This document shows, in pieces, positions 1 to 7,716 of a stretch of DNA of 64,000 bases (position 1 is its first letter; each line of letters opens with the position of its first letter). The translations under genes were made by a program, and so were the position numbers. The notes under the pieces are model-generated. The model saw only the letters and a program-made list of their open reading frames with translations, was not told where the DNA came from and did no database searches. This DNA is from Paraflavisolibacter caeni (GTDB lineage Bacteria; Bacteroidota; Bacteroidia; Chitinophagales; Chitinophagaceae). The stretch lies in assembly GCF_025628885.1 (NCBI RefSeq), contig NZ_JAOTIF010000007.1, positions 124,001 through 188,000 of the forward strand. Direction: 5' to 3'.

Positions 1-912
1 ACTAAATATTCATTCAATCTTAATTATGCGCCTCATTTCGGCATGTTTGAAAACCTGGCCGGAAAAGATCTATTCGACCAATTAAGGTTTATGGCCGATA
101 CTGGATTCCGGTCTTTTGAGGATAGTGGCAGAGTTGGTGAAAACTTTCCCCGGGCATTTGGAATTGGCATGGTCGGGCAGCCGCCGGAACTGCTGGATAA
201 AATTGGAGAGACATTAGCTAATTTGGGTATGGAAATGGGAACATTCCTTCTGCCGCCCACATTTTGGCCACCCAAAGCAACACTGGCATCAGGCAATGTT
301 GAATGGCGTGCCCTTTTCCTGGAGCAATGCCATAAAGTAGTAGAAACAGCCAAACGGCTTAATGGACGTTATGTTACTGTGGTTGCAGACACTTTTGATT
401 ATTCGCTTCCTTTAGATATTCAAACAGCTAATGTTATTGAAGGACTGCGTTATGCATGCGATATTTTTGAACCTCATGGAATTACAATGGTGCTGGAACC
501 ATTAAGTGATCACCCGAGTTTATTTCTACGCACTTCCACCCAAGCATACCTGTTATGTAAAGCGGTGAACAGAAAGTGTTGTAAAATACTTTTCGACATG
601 TATCATTTGCAGAAAAATGAAGGGCGCCTGATCTATCACATGGATCAATGTTGGGATGAAATAGGTTATTTTCAAGTAGGAGATGAGCCGGGACGTAATG
701 AGCCCATGACTGGTGAAATCAATTATAAGAACATCTTTAAGCATATTGCTGAAAAGTCAAAAGCTACGAACAAGGAATTCATATTAGGGATGGAACATCA
801 TAATTCTCTGTCCGGAGAAGAAGGTGAAATGACAGTTATCAATACCTATAGATGGTGTGATGATTTTAATGAAAAAGAAATTGCTATAACCAGCGAAAAA
901 TTATTAAGCTGA
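1..912 (+). CDS. Hydroxypyruvate-isomerase-like TIM-barrel sugar isomerase (5' partial)
   Basis: The reading frame is open to base 1 and encodes LNYAPHFGMFE ahead of the first ATG at 43. This is the usual first strand of the hydroxypyruvate isomerase (Hyi)/xylose-isomerase-like TIM-barrel family, so the true start lies left of the window. Metal and active-site blocks visible are EPLSDHP, FDMYHLQ, GYFQVGDEPGRNEP and GMEHHN, in the family order. Members isomerise or epimerise small keto-sugars or keto-acids in the cytosol with a divalent metal. The stop TGA overlaps the ATG of the flavin oxidase by one base, so the two are translationally coupled; an inferred role is processing of a keto-sugar made by that oxidase. 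True hydroxypyruvate isomerase activity is equally possible. No signal peptide can be judged because the N-terminus is missing. Confidence 0.75.
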   Translation, partial: TKYSFNLNYAPHFGMFENLAGKDLFDQLRFMADTGFRSFEDSGRVGENFPRAFGIGMVGQPPELLDKIGETLANLGMEMGTFLLPPTFWPPKATLASGNVEWRALFLEQCHKVVETAKRLNGRYVTVVADTFDYSLPLDIQTANVIEGLRYACDIFEPHGITMVLEPLSDHPSLFLRTSTQAYLLCKAVNRKCCKILFDMYHLQKNEGRLIYHMDQCWDEIGYFQVGDEPGRNEPMTGEINYKNIFKHIAEKSKATNKEFILGMEHHNSLSGEEGEMTVINTYRWCDDFNEKEIAITSEKLLS

Positions 913-2516
913 TGAAACAAATTCAAACAGATGTTTTAATAGTTGGCAGTGGCCCTATTGGCGCAACGTATGCACGCTTGATCAAAGATGCTCTTCCGGA
1001 TACAAAAATCCTAATGATTGAGAAGGGGCCTAGGCTTACTGGTAAAGCGGGAATGCATGTGAAGAATATCGAAGACGATCAGGAACGGGAAAGGGCACAA
1101 ATACTTTCGCAGGGACCGCATCAAAAGCCGTATCCATTGATTACGGTTACAGAGCGAGCTAACGCAGTCAATATGGGTGAATTGAGCATTGACCTATTAG
1201 GAAGGCCGGGTACTCACCTTGTATCAGAAAATGCAGAAGACCTGAAGGCCAATGAAATGCCTGCAGCTTCCTGCTCAACCAATGTAGGTGGCATGGCAGC
1301 GCACTGGACATGTGCCTGTCCAAGGCCAGGGAATGCAGAGCGGATTCCGTTTATACCTGATGTTGAAATGGACCAGGCACTTACAAAGGCAGAAAAGCTG
1401 CTATGTGTTACCCAATCAGCTTTTCCGGAAAGTGCAGAAGGTTTGGCTATTCAAAAAGTTTTGGGCGATATTTTTAATGAGCAGCTTACCAGTGGCAGGA
1501 AGGTGCAACCAATGCCACTGGCTTGTATCACAAATGAAAAAGGAGAGCGGTATTGGGTTGGTCCTGACGTTATTCTGGGCGACCTAGCAGAGCCCGGATA
1601 TGCCGGTAATTTTGAATTGCGAGATCAAACTATCTGTCGACAACTTTATAAGGAAGACGGTCATGTTACTGGCGCACTGATCGAACATCTTCCTTCCGGA
1701 ACAAGAGAAGAAGTGAAAGCAAAGCTGGTAATTGTGGCCTGCGATGCCTTACGTACGCCGCAATTGCTGTGGGCATCGGGTATTCGACCAAAAGCTTTGG
1801 GACATTACCTGAATGAGCATCCTTTCATCTTCTGCTTTGTTGAATTAAAAGATGACCTGGTTGATACCACGCTTGGCAAACGGTACGATCAGTCTAGCCG
1901 AACAGAGCCAACCATAGGTGTCTTCTTGGTACCTTTTGATGATCCGGGCCATCCGTTTCATGCCCAAATTATGCACATGGATGTGTCGCCGTTGAAAATT
2001 GAAACGCATGGCAATCCAAAACATGTTGTTGGCCTGGGCATTGGCTGTTTGAAGGAAATGCGATATGAAGACTGCATTGAATTTTCGGAAACAGAACAGG
2101 ATTATTCTGGTATGCCGAAGATGAGTTTTCAATTTCAATTGACAGAAAAAGACAGAGCCCAAATTGCAAGTGCAAAAGTGGAGCAGGTAAAAGCTGCTGC
2201 GGCTTTTGGCAAAGTGATCCAGGAAGGCGAACAAACATTAATGCCAGCAGGAACGTCCTTGCATGCGCAAGCCACGGTGCGTATGGGTGTAGCAGATGAT
2301 GGGACCTCTGTTTGCGACACCTTTTCAAATGTTTGGGGTTATGACAATTTATTTGTTGGAGGCAATGGCGTTTTACCAGTGCCTACAACTTGCAACCCAA
2401 CCTTGACAAGCGTTGCATTGGCCGTCAGGAGCTCTGAGAAAGTGATTTCACTGCTGAAACATAATTCATCATATGAACAGCGAAACACTTTCAGAGGGAA
2501 ACCGGAAATTGCTTAA
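912..2516 (+). CDS. Pyranose-oxidase-type GMC flavoenzyme (candidate glycoside 3-oxidase)
   Basis: This 534-residue flavoprotein starts with the dinucleotide-binding motif VGSGPIGATYAR (about residues 11-22). The block GGMAAHWTCACPRPG matches the pyranose 2-oxidase GGMSTHWTCATP block; its His131 is the position that carries covalent FAD in that family. The C-terminal catalytic pair is present as His451 (SLHAQATVRMG) and Asn495 (CNPTLTSVALA). There is no signal peptide, so it is cytosolic. Pyranose-oxidase relatives include bacterial C-glycoside 3-oxidase (CarA), which makes 3-keto glycosides for a CarB/CarC-type deglycosidase, and a candidate for that deglycosidase is encoded at 25761-27211. 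Oxidation of a free sugar at C2 is the main alternative. It overlaps the upstream isomerase by one base, and a terminator follows 26 bases after the stop. Confidence 0.85.
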   Translation: MKQIQTDVLIVGSGPIGATYARLIKDALPDTKILMIEKGPRLTGKAGMHVKNIEDDQERERAQILSQGPHQKPYPLITVTERANAVNMGELSIDLLGRPGTHLVSENAEDLKANEMPAASCSTNVGGMAAHWTCACPRPGNAERIPFIPDVEMDQALTKAEKLLCVTQSAFPESAEGLAIQKVLGDIFNEQLTSGRKVQPMPLACITNEKGERYWVGPDVILGDLAEPGYAGNFELRDQTICRQLYKEDGHVTGALIEHLPSGTREEVKAKLVIVACDALRTPQLLWASGIRPKALGHYLNEHPFIFCFVELKDDLVDTTLGKRYDQSSRTEPTIGVFLVPFDDPGHPFHAQIMHMDVSPLKIETHGNPKHVVGLGIGCLKEMRYEDCIEFSETEQDYSGMPKMSFQFQLTEKDRAQIASAKVEQVKAAAAFGKVIQEGEQTLMPAGTSLHAQATVRMGVADDGTSVCDTFSNVWGYDNLFVGGNGVLPVPTTCNPTLTSVALAVRSSEKVISLLKHNSSYEQRNTFRGKPEIA

Positions 2517-2542
2517 GATTTAACCTATATCTTTTAGCGTAA

Positions 2543-2575
2543 AAGGAATGTCCGCAAGGCATTCCTTATTTTTTT
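2543..2575 (+). terminator. Rho-independent terminator after the oxidase
   Basis: AAGGAATG (2543-2550) pairs perfectly with CATTCCTT (2560-2567) across a 9-base loop and is followed by ATTTTTTT. It closes the isomerase-oxidase operon. Confidence 0.85.
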
Positions 2576-3065
2576 AAGAAGGGGGAGGGGAATGATGAAT
2601 GATTCGAATGACGGATGGGAGAAAGGTAAATTGAAGGGGGCAAAACTTGGAAAGTGGGGGTTGGTTTTGTACCTTTAGGCCCAGCTCCATTGCCTCCGTT
2701 CAGGGCTTTTTAGGGCGTTCTGCCTGTAGGTTGTTTTCCCCTTATTTATGAGCATTTGCTGCATTCAGATCAAAGCATAGTCGAAGGATGGTCGAAGGAT
2801 GATCGAAGGATGATCGAGGTTGCATAGACTTTGGTACGCTTAAAGTATAGCTAAAGTACGCCTATGGTACGGCTTAAGTATGGAGTAGGTATCGAGTCAG
2901 CATGGGGTAAGTAGAAAATTTCTGGTATTATTTGGATTGTGGTCATAAAGATGCAACTGTTAGCTTGGAGGAGTAGAGCCATCATAAGGTAAATAGTTCG
3001 GTATTCAGCGCGTAAATGGCTAAAGTCAATAACATTTTCCGTAAAATTGATGTTCAATAAAAAAC
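2576..3065. other. Non-coding gap with periodic DNA
   Basis: No convincing gene is visible on either strand. The left half (2576-2774) is G-rich and unremarkable; the right half carries the 11-bp periodic array listed separately and ends in an AT-rich stretch before the TTG start of the AraC gene. Confidence 0.6.
2775..2917. repeat. Degenerate 11-bp tandem array, about 13 units
   Basis: The sequence can be cut in constant phase into 11-base units: four of the GGATGGTCGAA type (2775-2818), a transitional unit, then units such as TTTGGTACGCT, TAAAGTATAGC, TAAAGTACGCC, TATGGTACGGC, TTAAGTATGGA and GTAGGTATCGA. Phase holds for 143 bases (13 x 11). The first four units are nearly identical, and the later ones share a central GTA/GCA. 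The period is not a multiple of three, so it is not a coding repeat. Confidence 0.75.
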
Positions 3066-3974
3066 TTGCCATTGAAAACTGTACAAATACCTGTTCTTAA
3101 ACTCACCGAAATGAATAAACATCATTTTGGTGACGCAGATTGGCAGCCGCTTCAAACGGGTATATCACAGTTTTTCCATATTAACCGGATTGAAGATTAT
3201 ATTGAGCACATAAAATTTCCTCTTCCTCCACATCGTAAAACCGTTTATGATTTTATTTTCCTGACACAAGGTCACAGCGTTCGTACTAAAGGGCTGGACA
3301 AGTATGAAATTGAGGCGCCTTCCTTCTTTTACTTACCACCTTATCAAATTACTACACATGAGATCATGAGCCGGGATGCTAAAGGATTCTATTGCCATTT
3401 TGATGCTGAAATCCTTACTAAATATTATAAGCCTAATGACCTTGTGAAAGAATTTCCCTTCCTTCAATTTATAGGCAATCCAATTATAAACGTTGAGCAG
3501 CAAGTTATACATCCTATTACCAATCTTTTAAGCCGACTGAAAGGCGAGTATGATCTACATGCCCAACAATTTGATGTTATTGGTATTTACCTGTTAGCAC
3601 TTTTTGTTGAAGTAAAGCGTTTTATGGGACCTGCCACCAAACTTTTGGAGAATGCTTCTTTCCGCGTAACACAACAATATAAAGAGGCGCTGATGCAGTT
3701 CGTTTATCAGAAGCAAAAAGTCTCCCTTTATGCTGATCTTTTGGCCGTGACTCCTAATCATTTAAACAAATGTGTAAAGGCTGTAACCGGTAAATCTGCT
3801 CATGACCTGTTGGATGAAATGATCTTATTGGAAGCAAAAGCTCTATTGAAACAAACCTCATTATCCATCAGTGAAATTGCTGATAAGGTGGGAAAGGAAT
3901 ACCTAAGCGACTTTGTTCGATTTTTTAAGACCAAAACCAGTTTGACACCGACTGAATATAGACAGCTCAATTGA
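3066..3974 (+). CDS. AraC-family transcriptional activator (paralogue 1)
   Basis: This 302-residue protein has an N-terminal ligand-sensing region (HINRIEDY...FIFLTQGHSVRTKGL) and a C-terminal double helix-turn-helix (VTPNHLNKCVKAVTGKSAH and LSISEIADKVGKEYLSDFV). The start is taken as TTG 3066 because residues between it and the next ATG (3111) align with the N-terminus of its paralogue at 20363 (shared IP...LK motif); an in-frame TGA lies at 3048. Recognition helices are almost identical to that paralogue, so both probably bind the same operators, most likely the repeats at 4160, 16595 and 21484. It sits just upstream of the meta-cleavage block. The inducer cannot be read from the sequence. 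Confidence 0.88.
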   Translation: MPLKTVQIPVLKLTEMNKHHFGDADWQPLQTGISQFFHINRIEDYIEHIKFPLPPHRKTVYDFIFLTQGHSVRTKGLDKYEIEAPSFFYLPPYQITTHEIMSRDAKGFYCHFDAEILTKYYKPNDLVKEFPFLQFIGNPIINVEQQVIHPITNLLSRLKGEYDLHAQQFDVIGIYLLALFVEVKRFMGPATKLLENASFRVTQQYKEALMQFVYQKQKVSLYADLLAVTPNHLNKCVKAVTGKSAHDLLDEMILLEAKALLKQTSLSISEIADKVGKEYLSDFVRFFKTKTSLTPTEYRQLN

Positions 3975-4159
3975 TCTTCCTTACATACCCAGGTTGAGTG
4001 TACAACTATGAACCGGGAAACCTTCAAGAAATCGATTTCCGTCAGCAAATAAGAGAGGGTGCCCGGGCTCCCATTTCGCTATAAAGTACTTTATCCAAAT
4101 CGTTGACCTTTAAATGCCAGGCTTCTTTCTTTTTTGCAGATTTGAAATAAGGTTTCTCA

Positions 4160-4231
4160 AAAATTGATTGAAATTGTTAATGAATAGCCGCAAGATGATA
4201 GTGTTATACCCTTTATTATTTCACAACTTTG
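4160..4231 (+). promoter_or_regulatory. Regulon promoter copy 1: 21-bp direct repeat plus AACTTT core
   Basis: AAAATTGATTGAAA (4160-4173) is followed by a weak first half-site and by TGATAG at 4196-4201, then 22 bases to CAACTTTG (4224-4231). The same elements with the same spacing occur at 16595-16666 and 21484-21555. The 21-bp period between TGATAG half-sites is typical of AraC-type activators, and AACTTTG resembles the Bacteroidota -7 box TAnnTTTG. In this copy the first half-site has decayed to TTGTTA. It probably drives the extradiol dioxygenase operon. Confidence 0.7.
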
Positions 4232-4299
4232 TTAGGAGGTGATTGATCGAAATTAACTAAAGAAGTGATTTAATCAATTTAAACACACTGGCTTGCAAT

Positions 4300-4563
4300 A
4301 TGAAAAAGTACAACCTGATTTTAAGCTTGGGTACCGCTATCACAGGTTCCTCTTCTACTCTGGCACTTTATGCACTTTGCAATCCTGTAAACAGCGTCAA
4401 CAATACCAATCGAAGTTTCGCAAAACACGCTGATTTACATTGGTATTTTAAAAAAACATCAACTTATTTCATATCATCAACTAATCAGTTCCAGAAAAAA
4501 ATTAATTACAATGGCAAGAAATCCTCATTACTTATCTCAATTAGCACATATAGAAATTTATAG
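4300..4563 (+). other. Doubtful 87-codon frame in the leader of the meta-cleavage operon
   Basis: The ATG at 4300 sits in the context TTGCAATATGAAAAAGT, identical to the start region of the TonB receptor at 21604, and the first residues (MKKYNLILSLG) look like the beginning of a signal peptide. The rest is low-complexity, matches no family I know and overlaps the dioxygenase gene out of frame by 53 bases. More likely this is a leader copied from a receptor-type promoter than a real gene. The remainder of the gap 3975-4510 holds only the promoter at 4160. Confidence 0.2.
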
Positions 4564-5503
4564 CTCTAAGCTGGAGGAGTCGGTAGACTTTTTTACCCAG
4601 GTTGTAGGACTGGATGAAACCGGTCGTGATGAGCAGTCTGTTTATTTTAGAGCATGGGGTGATTATTTTCATCATACGCTGAAAATTACAAAGAGTGATC
4701 AACCAGGCCTGGGACACCTGGGCTGGCGTGCAGATAGTCTTGAAGCGTTGGAAGACTGTGTGGCCTATCTTGAAAGTATAGGTGCCGGCCTGGGTTGGGT
4801 TGAAGGTGATCTTGGTCATGGCAAAGCCTACCGCTTTCAATCACCGGATGGGCATACCCATGAGGTATTCTGGGATGTGGTGTGGCTCAGAGAAACAGGA
4901 GAGAAGGGCAGCATCTATGCCGACCGTTATGCCTCCAACCGCCGCTTAGGTGTCAATCCTCGCCGGTTTGACCATGTGACCTATATGGTGGCTAAATACA
5001 AATATGCAGAGGAGAAAGCTTTCTGGAAAGCTATGGGACTGAAGAACCCGGATGAAGTAAGAATCTCTGATGAGCTGCCACCAGTAGGTGGGCTGTGGAC
5101 CATTGGTAATCTTTCTCATGACGTAGCTGTATTTACTGATCCTAATATAGAAGCAGGAGCAGGAGTGCTGAATCATATCTGCTACAATTTCGATAGCAGG
5201 GAAGAAGTGTTGCTGGCTCTAGATTATTTCACAGAAAAAGGATACAAGAGTGTAATGGGGGCCCCGACCAGACATAAGGCAGATGAGGGTTTCTTCATTT
5301 ATATAATTGATCCGGGGACAGGTGTTTTATTCGAGTTCTATGCAGGAGCCAGGTTGATTTTTGCTCCCGATCACGGACCCGATGTTCATTACCTGAAAGA
5401 TAATCCCAATGACGCCTGGGGGCTTGCTAACCCATTTGCAGAAATGGGTAAAGGGAAGAAACTGGGACTTACGGAAGGTGTGTTGAAACCGCAGGATATT
5501 TAA
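4511..5503 (+). CDS. Type I extradiol (catechol 2,3-type) dioxygenase, VOC family
   Basis: This 330-residue protein has two vicinal-oxygen-chelate domains (about 9-125 and 150-285), the standard size for type I extradiol ring-cleavage enzymes. The iron ligands of the catalytic C-terminal domain are visible as His155 (RRFDHVTYMV), His222 (VLNHICYNF) and Glu275 (GVLFEFYAGA). It should open a catechol-type ring next to the diol with Fe(II) and O2 in the cytosol. The downstream C-C hydrolase, FAH-family enzyme and FAD hydroxylase make a meta-cleavage operon. The combination recalls FdeC of naringenin breakdown in Herbaspirillum, which cleaves a hydroxylated flavonoid A ring; the true substrate here is inference. 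Translation starts at ATG 4511 after an AT-rich leader. Confidence 0.9.
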   Translation: MARNPHYLSQLAHIEIYSSKLEESVDFFTQVVGLDETGRDEQSVYFRAWGDYFHHTLKITKSDQPGLGHLGWRADSLEALEDCVAYLESIGAGLGWVEGDLGHGKAYRFQSPDGHTHEVFWDVVWLRETGEKGSIYADRYASNRRLGVNPRRFDHVTYMVAKYKYAEEKAFWKAMGLKNPDEVRISDELPPVGGLWTIGNLSHDVAVFTDPNIEAGAGVLNHICYNFDSREEVLLALDYFTEKGYKSVMGAPTRHKADEGFFIYIIDPGTGVLFEFYAGARLIFAPDHGPDVHYLKDNPNDAWGLANPFAEMGKGKKLGLTEGVLKPQDI

Positions 5504-5541
5504 TTGACAGCTTTTGAAATTATTTAAACGAGTAAGAACTC

Positions 5542-6645
5542 ATGTGGCATTTTTATCCGGATCATTATATGTTCTCCTACCAGCTAAACCGAATACTGAC
5601 GCAGAGTCATTATGGTGGTGGAGAGGTCTTTGAATGTATGGAAGCAGCTTCAAGCATTACACCAGGAGATTTTAAGAGTTTTCATGATAGTTGGGCGCAA
5701 ACCGGAAACGAAGCTTTGGCGGTAGCAGAAGAGGCCATGGCAAAGGGATATTCCATTACTGCAAGACAAGCTTACTTAAGAGCATCGAATTATTTGCGTA
5801 CTTCTGAGTTTTTCTTAAAACCTGATGATCCTCGTAAAGTGCCAGGTTATTTGAAAGCTACAGAAGCCTTTCAGAAAGGAGCTTTCATGCTGCCTAATCC
5901 ACCCAAGTTCGTTCGTGTTCCTTTTGAGGGATCAGAAATGACCGGTTACTTTTTAAAGCCAGCTGGTGCGAAAGAAAATGGTCCTTTGATGATCATGTTT
6001 GGAGGCCTTGACTCCACGGCTGAAGAGTTGTATTTCGGTCCCTGGCAGAAGTTAGAAGAACGTGGTATTTCCCTATTGATGCTGGATGGTCCAGGTCAGG
6101 GGGCATCACTGCGCCTACGGCATATGCTTACCCGTTATGATTATGAAGTGCCAGCTACTGCTGCCTTTGATTGGGCTGTTGCCAATTTGCCTGTAGATCC
6201 CAAACGCATTGGTATTATGGCTGTTTCTATGGGTGGTTATATGGCTGCAAGAGCAGCAGCTTTTGAAAAACGTTTTAAAGTGTGTTGTGTGTGGGGAGCA
6301 GTATGGAGTTATTATGATATCTGGAAGAACCGTCCTGATAATCATTCCTTGGCAAGCATCATGATGCATATCACCGGTTCCACCAATATGACAGAAGCCC
6401 GTGAAAAACTGAAGAATTTTACTTTAGAAGGAGTGGCAGAAAAAATCAGCATGCCAACGTTTATCTCGCATGGTGAAGATGACAAGCAAAACTTTGTAGA
6501 GAATGCTTATAAGTTGTACGATGCATTGACATGTGAAAAGCATATCAACATTGTGCCTAAAGAAGGCACTGGTTCATCACACTGCCATGTGGACAATTTT
6601 AATAAAGTAAATCCCATGTTTGATTGGCTGCAAACTGTTTTGTAG
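5542..6645 (+). CDS. Alpha/beta hydrolase with N-terminal helical cap, probable C-C bond hydrolase
   Basis: In this 367-residue protein, residues 1-115 are a helical N-terminal domain and residues 125-367 an alpha/beta hydrolase. The triad is Ser229 (AVSMGGYMA), Asp313 or Asp314 (HGEDDKQN) and His347 or His349 (SSHCHVDN). The layout resembles 2,6-dihydroxypseudooxynicotine hydrolase, a cofactor-free C-C hydrolase acting on a ketone side chain of an aromatic ring. Placed between an extradiol dioxygenase and an FAH-family protein, it probably splits a ring-fission product or a beta-diketone. There is no signal peptide, so it is cytosolic. A simple carboxylesterase role cannot be excluded. Confidence 0.8.
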   Translation: MWHFYPDHYMFSYQLNRILTQSHYGGGEVFECMEAASSITPGDFKSFHDSWAQTGNEALAVAEEAMAKGYSITARQAYLRASNYLRTSEFFLKPDDPRKVPGYLKATEAFQKGAFMLPNPPKFVRVPFEGSEMTGYFLKPAGAKENGPLMIMFGGLDSTAEELYFGPWQKLEERGISLLMLDGPGQGASLRLRHMLTRYDYEVPATAAFDWAVANLPVDPKRIGIMAVSMGGYMAARAAAFEKRFKVCCVWGAVWSYYDIWKNRPDNHSLASIMMHITGSTNMTEAREKLKNFTLEGVAEKISMPTFISHGEDDKQNFVENAYKLYDALTCEKHINIVPKEGTGSSHCHVDNFNKVNPMFDWLQTVL

Positions 6646-6667
6646 GTCTTATGCTAATTGGAAAAAA

Positions 6668-7582
6668 ATGAAACTTGTTACTTTCAAAAATAAAGACGGA
6701 GCCGAAAGAGCAGGCTGGTTAAAGGGGGATGGGGTCGTAGACATGCACTTGATTAGCAAGGGTGCACTGCCAGCCAACATGCTCCAATTTATTGATCACC
6801 ATGAGCAATATTTTGCCATTATCAAAGAACAAGGGTTAGAAGATATTGAATCCACTTATTCATTAGATGCAATAAAATTATTAGCACCGCTGCCCAATCC
6901 ACGCAGCTTTAGAGACTATGTTTCATTTGAACAACATTTGCAGAATGCGGCGGCACGCTTTGGACACAGTATAGCCAAGGAGTGGTATGAAATGCCCATC
7001 TTTTATTTCACCAATCACCAGGCTATTTATGGACCTGAAGAAGAGATCGCTCGTCCCTCAAAAGAAACAAAGCTGGATTATGAATTAGAAATGGCTTGCA
7101 TTATCGGTAAGAAAGGCAAGAACATTAAGGCAGAAGAAGCTGAAGATTACATCTTTGGCTATACTGTATTTAATGACTGGACAGCCAGGAGTATCCAGGG
7201 AGTTGAAATGAAAGTGCATTTAGGTCCAGCCAAGGGAAAGGATTTTGCTAATGCCATTGGTCCCTGCATTGTGACAAGGGATGAAATGAACCAATATCTG
7301 CAGGATAATGGAAGATTCAATGTGCGCATGATCGCAAAGATCAATGGACAAGTCATTTGTGAAGGAAATTTCAATACCATTCATTACACCTTTGGACAGA
7401 TGATCGAAAGAGCCTCAGAGAATGGTGTCACCCTTTACCCGGGCGATATCCTTGGTTCAGGTACGGTAGGATGGGGGAGTTTGATTGAGACAGGGGGAGA
7501 AGCACACCGCTTTTTAGAACGGGGTGATGTTGTGGAGTTTGAGATCGAAGGGATCGGAGTTTTGAGGAACTATGTTGTGTGA
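6668..7582 (+). CDS. Fumarylacetoacetate hydrolase (FAH)-family hydratase/hydrolase
   Basis: The start is set at ATG 6668 (MKLVTFKNKDGAERAGWL), the usual N-terminus of this family; upstream codons belong to the end of the preceding gene in another frame. The protein has 304 residues. FAH signatures are visible: FRDYVSFEQH, FYFTNHQAIYGPEEEI, LDYELEMACIIG (the metal-binding acidic pair), FGYTVFNDWTAR (third acidic ligand) and GPAKGKDFANAIGP. Members hydrate or hydrolyse 2-oxo-enoates and acylpyruvates from meta-cleavage pathways, or decarboxylate 5-oxopent-3-ene-1,2,5-tricarboxylate. Its position after the dioxygenase and C-C hydrolase suggests the next step of the same pathway. The exact reaction is not determined by sequence. 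Confidence 0.88.
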   Translation: MKLVTFKNKDGAERAGWLKGDGVVDMHLISKGALPANMLQFIDHHEQYFAIIKEQGLEDIESTYSLDAIKLLAPLPNPRSFRDYVSFEQHLQNAAARFGHSIAKEWYEMPIFYFTNHQAIYGPEEEIARPSKETKLDYELEMACIIGKKGKNIKAEEAEDYIFGYTVFNDWTARSIQGVEMKVHLGPAKGKDFANAIGPCIVTRDEMNQYLQDNGRFNVRMIAKINGQVICEGNFNTIHYTFGQMIERASENGVTLYPGDILGSGTVGWGSLIETGGEAHRFLERGDVVEFEIEGIGVLRNYVV

Positions 7583-7602
7583 ATAACCATTTCGGATGTG
7601 GG

Positions 7603-7671
7603 ATTTCGGATTTCGGAACCCTTGACAGTAAAGAGTGTTTTTAATTGAAGCGACCCGCCGAAATCTGAAAT
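7603..7671. repeat. Inverted repeat in the gap before the FAD monooxygenase
   Basis: ATTTCGGATTTCGG (7603-7616) faces CCGAAATCTGAAAT (7658-7671); 13 of 14 positions pair and the last is a G-T wobble, with a 41-base spacer. Each arm is itself a near-repeat of ATTTCGG. It could be an mRNA processing or stabilising hairpin within the operon, or a small mobile repeat. Confidence 0.6.
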
Positions 7672-7716
7672 GAAAAGGGGTAAACTAAACTGATTTGAAA
7701 CTTTACTAACGATAAA

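Noticed and set aside
2775-2917. Coding tandem repeat or CRISPR
   Set aside because: The 11-bp period breaks reading frame and there are no unique spacers.
4020-4160. Minus-strand open frame (about 45 codons, with AWHLKVNDLDKVLYSEMG) in the gap before the dioxygenase
   Set aside because: It looks protein-like but is short, lacks a start, matches no family I know, and overlaps the conserved promoter element.
6620-6667. Longer start for the FAH-family gene
   Set aside because: These codons overlap the end of the hydrolase gene in another frame and do not resemble the family N-terminus; MKLVTF at 6668 does.
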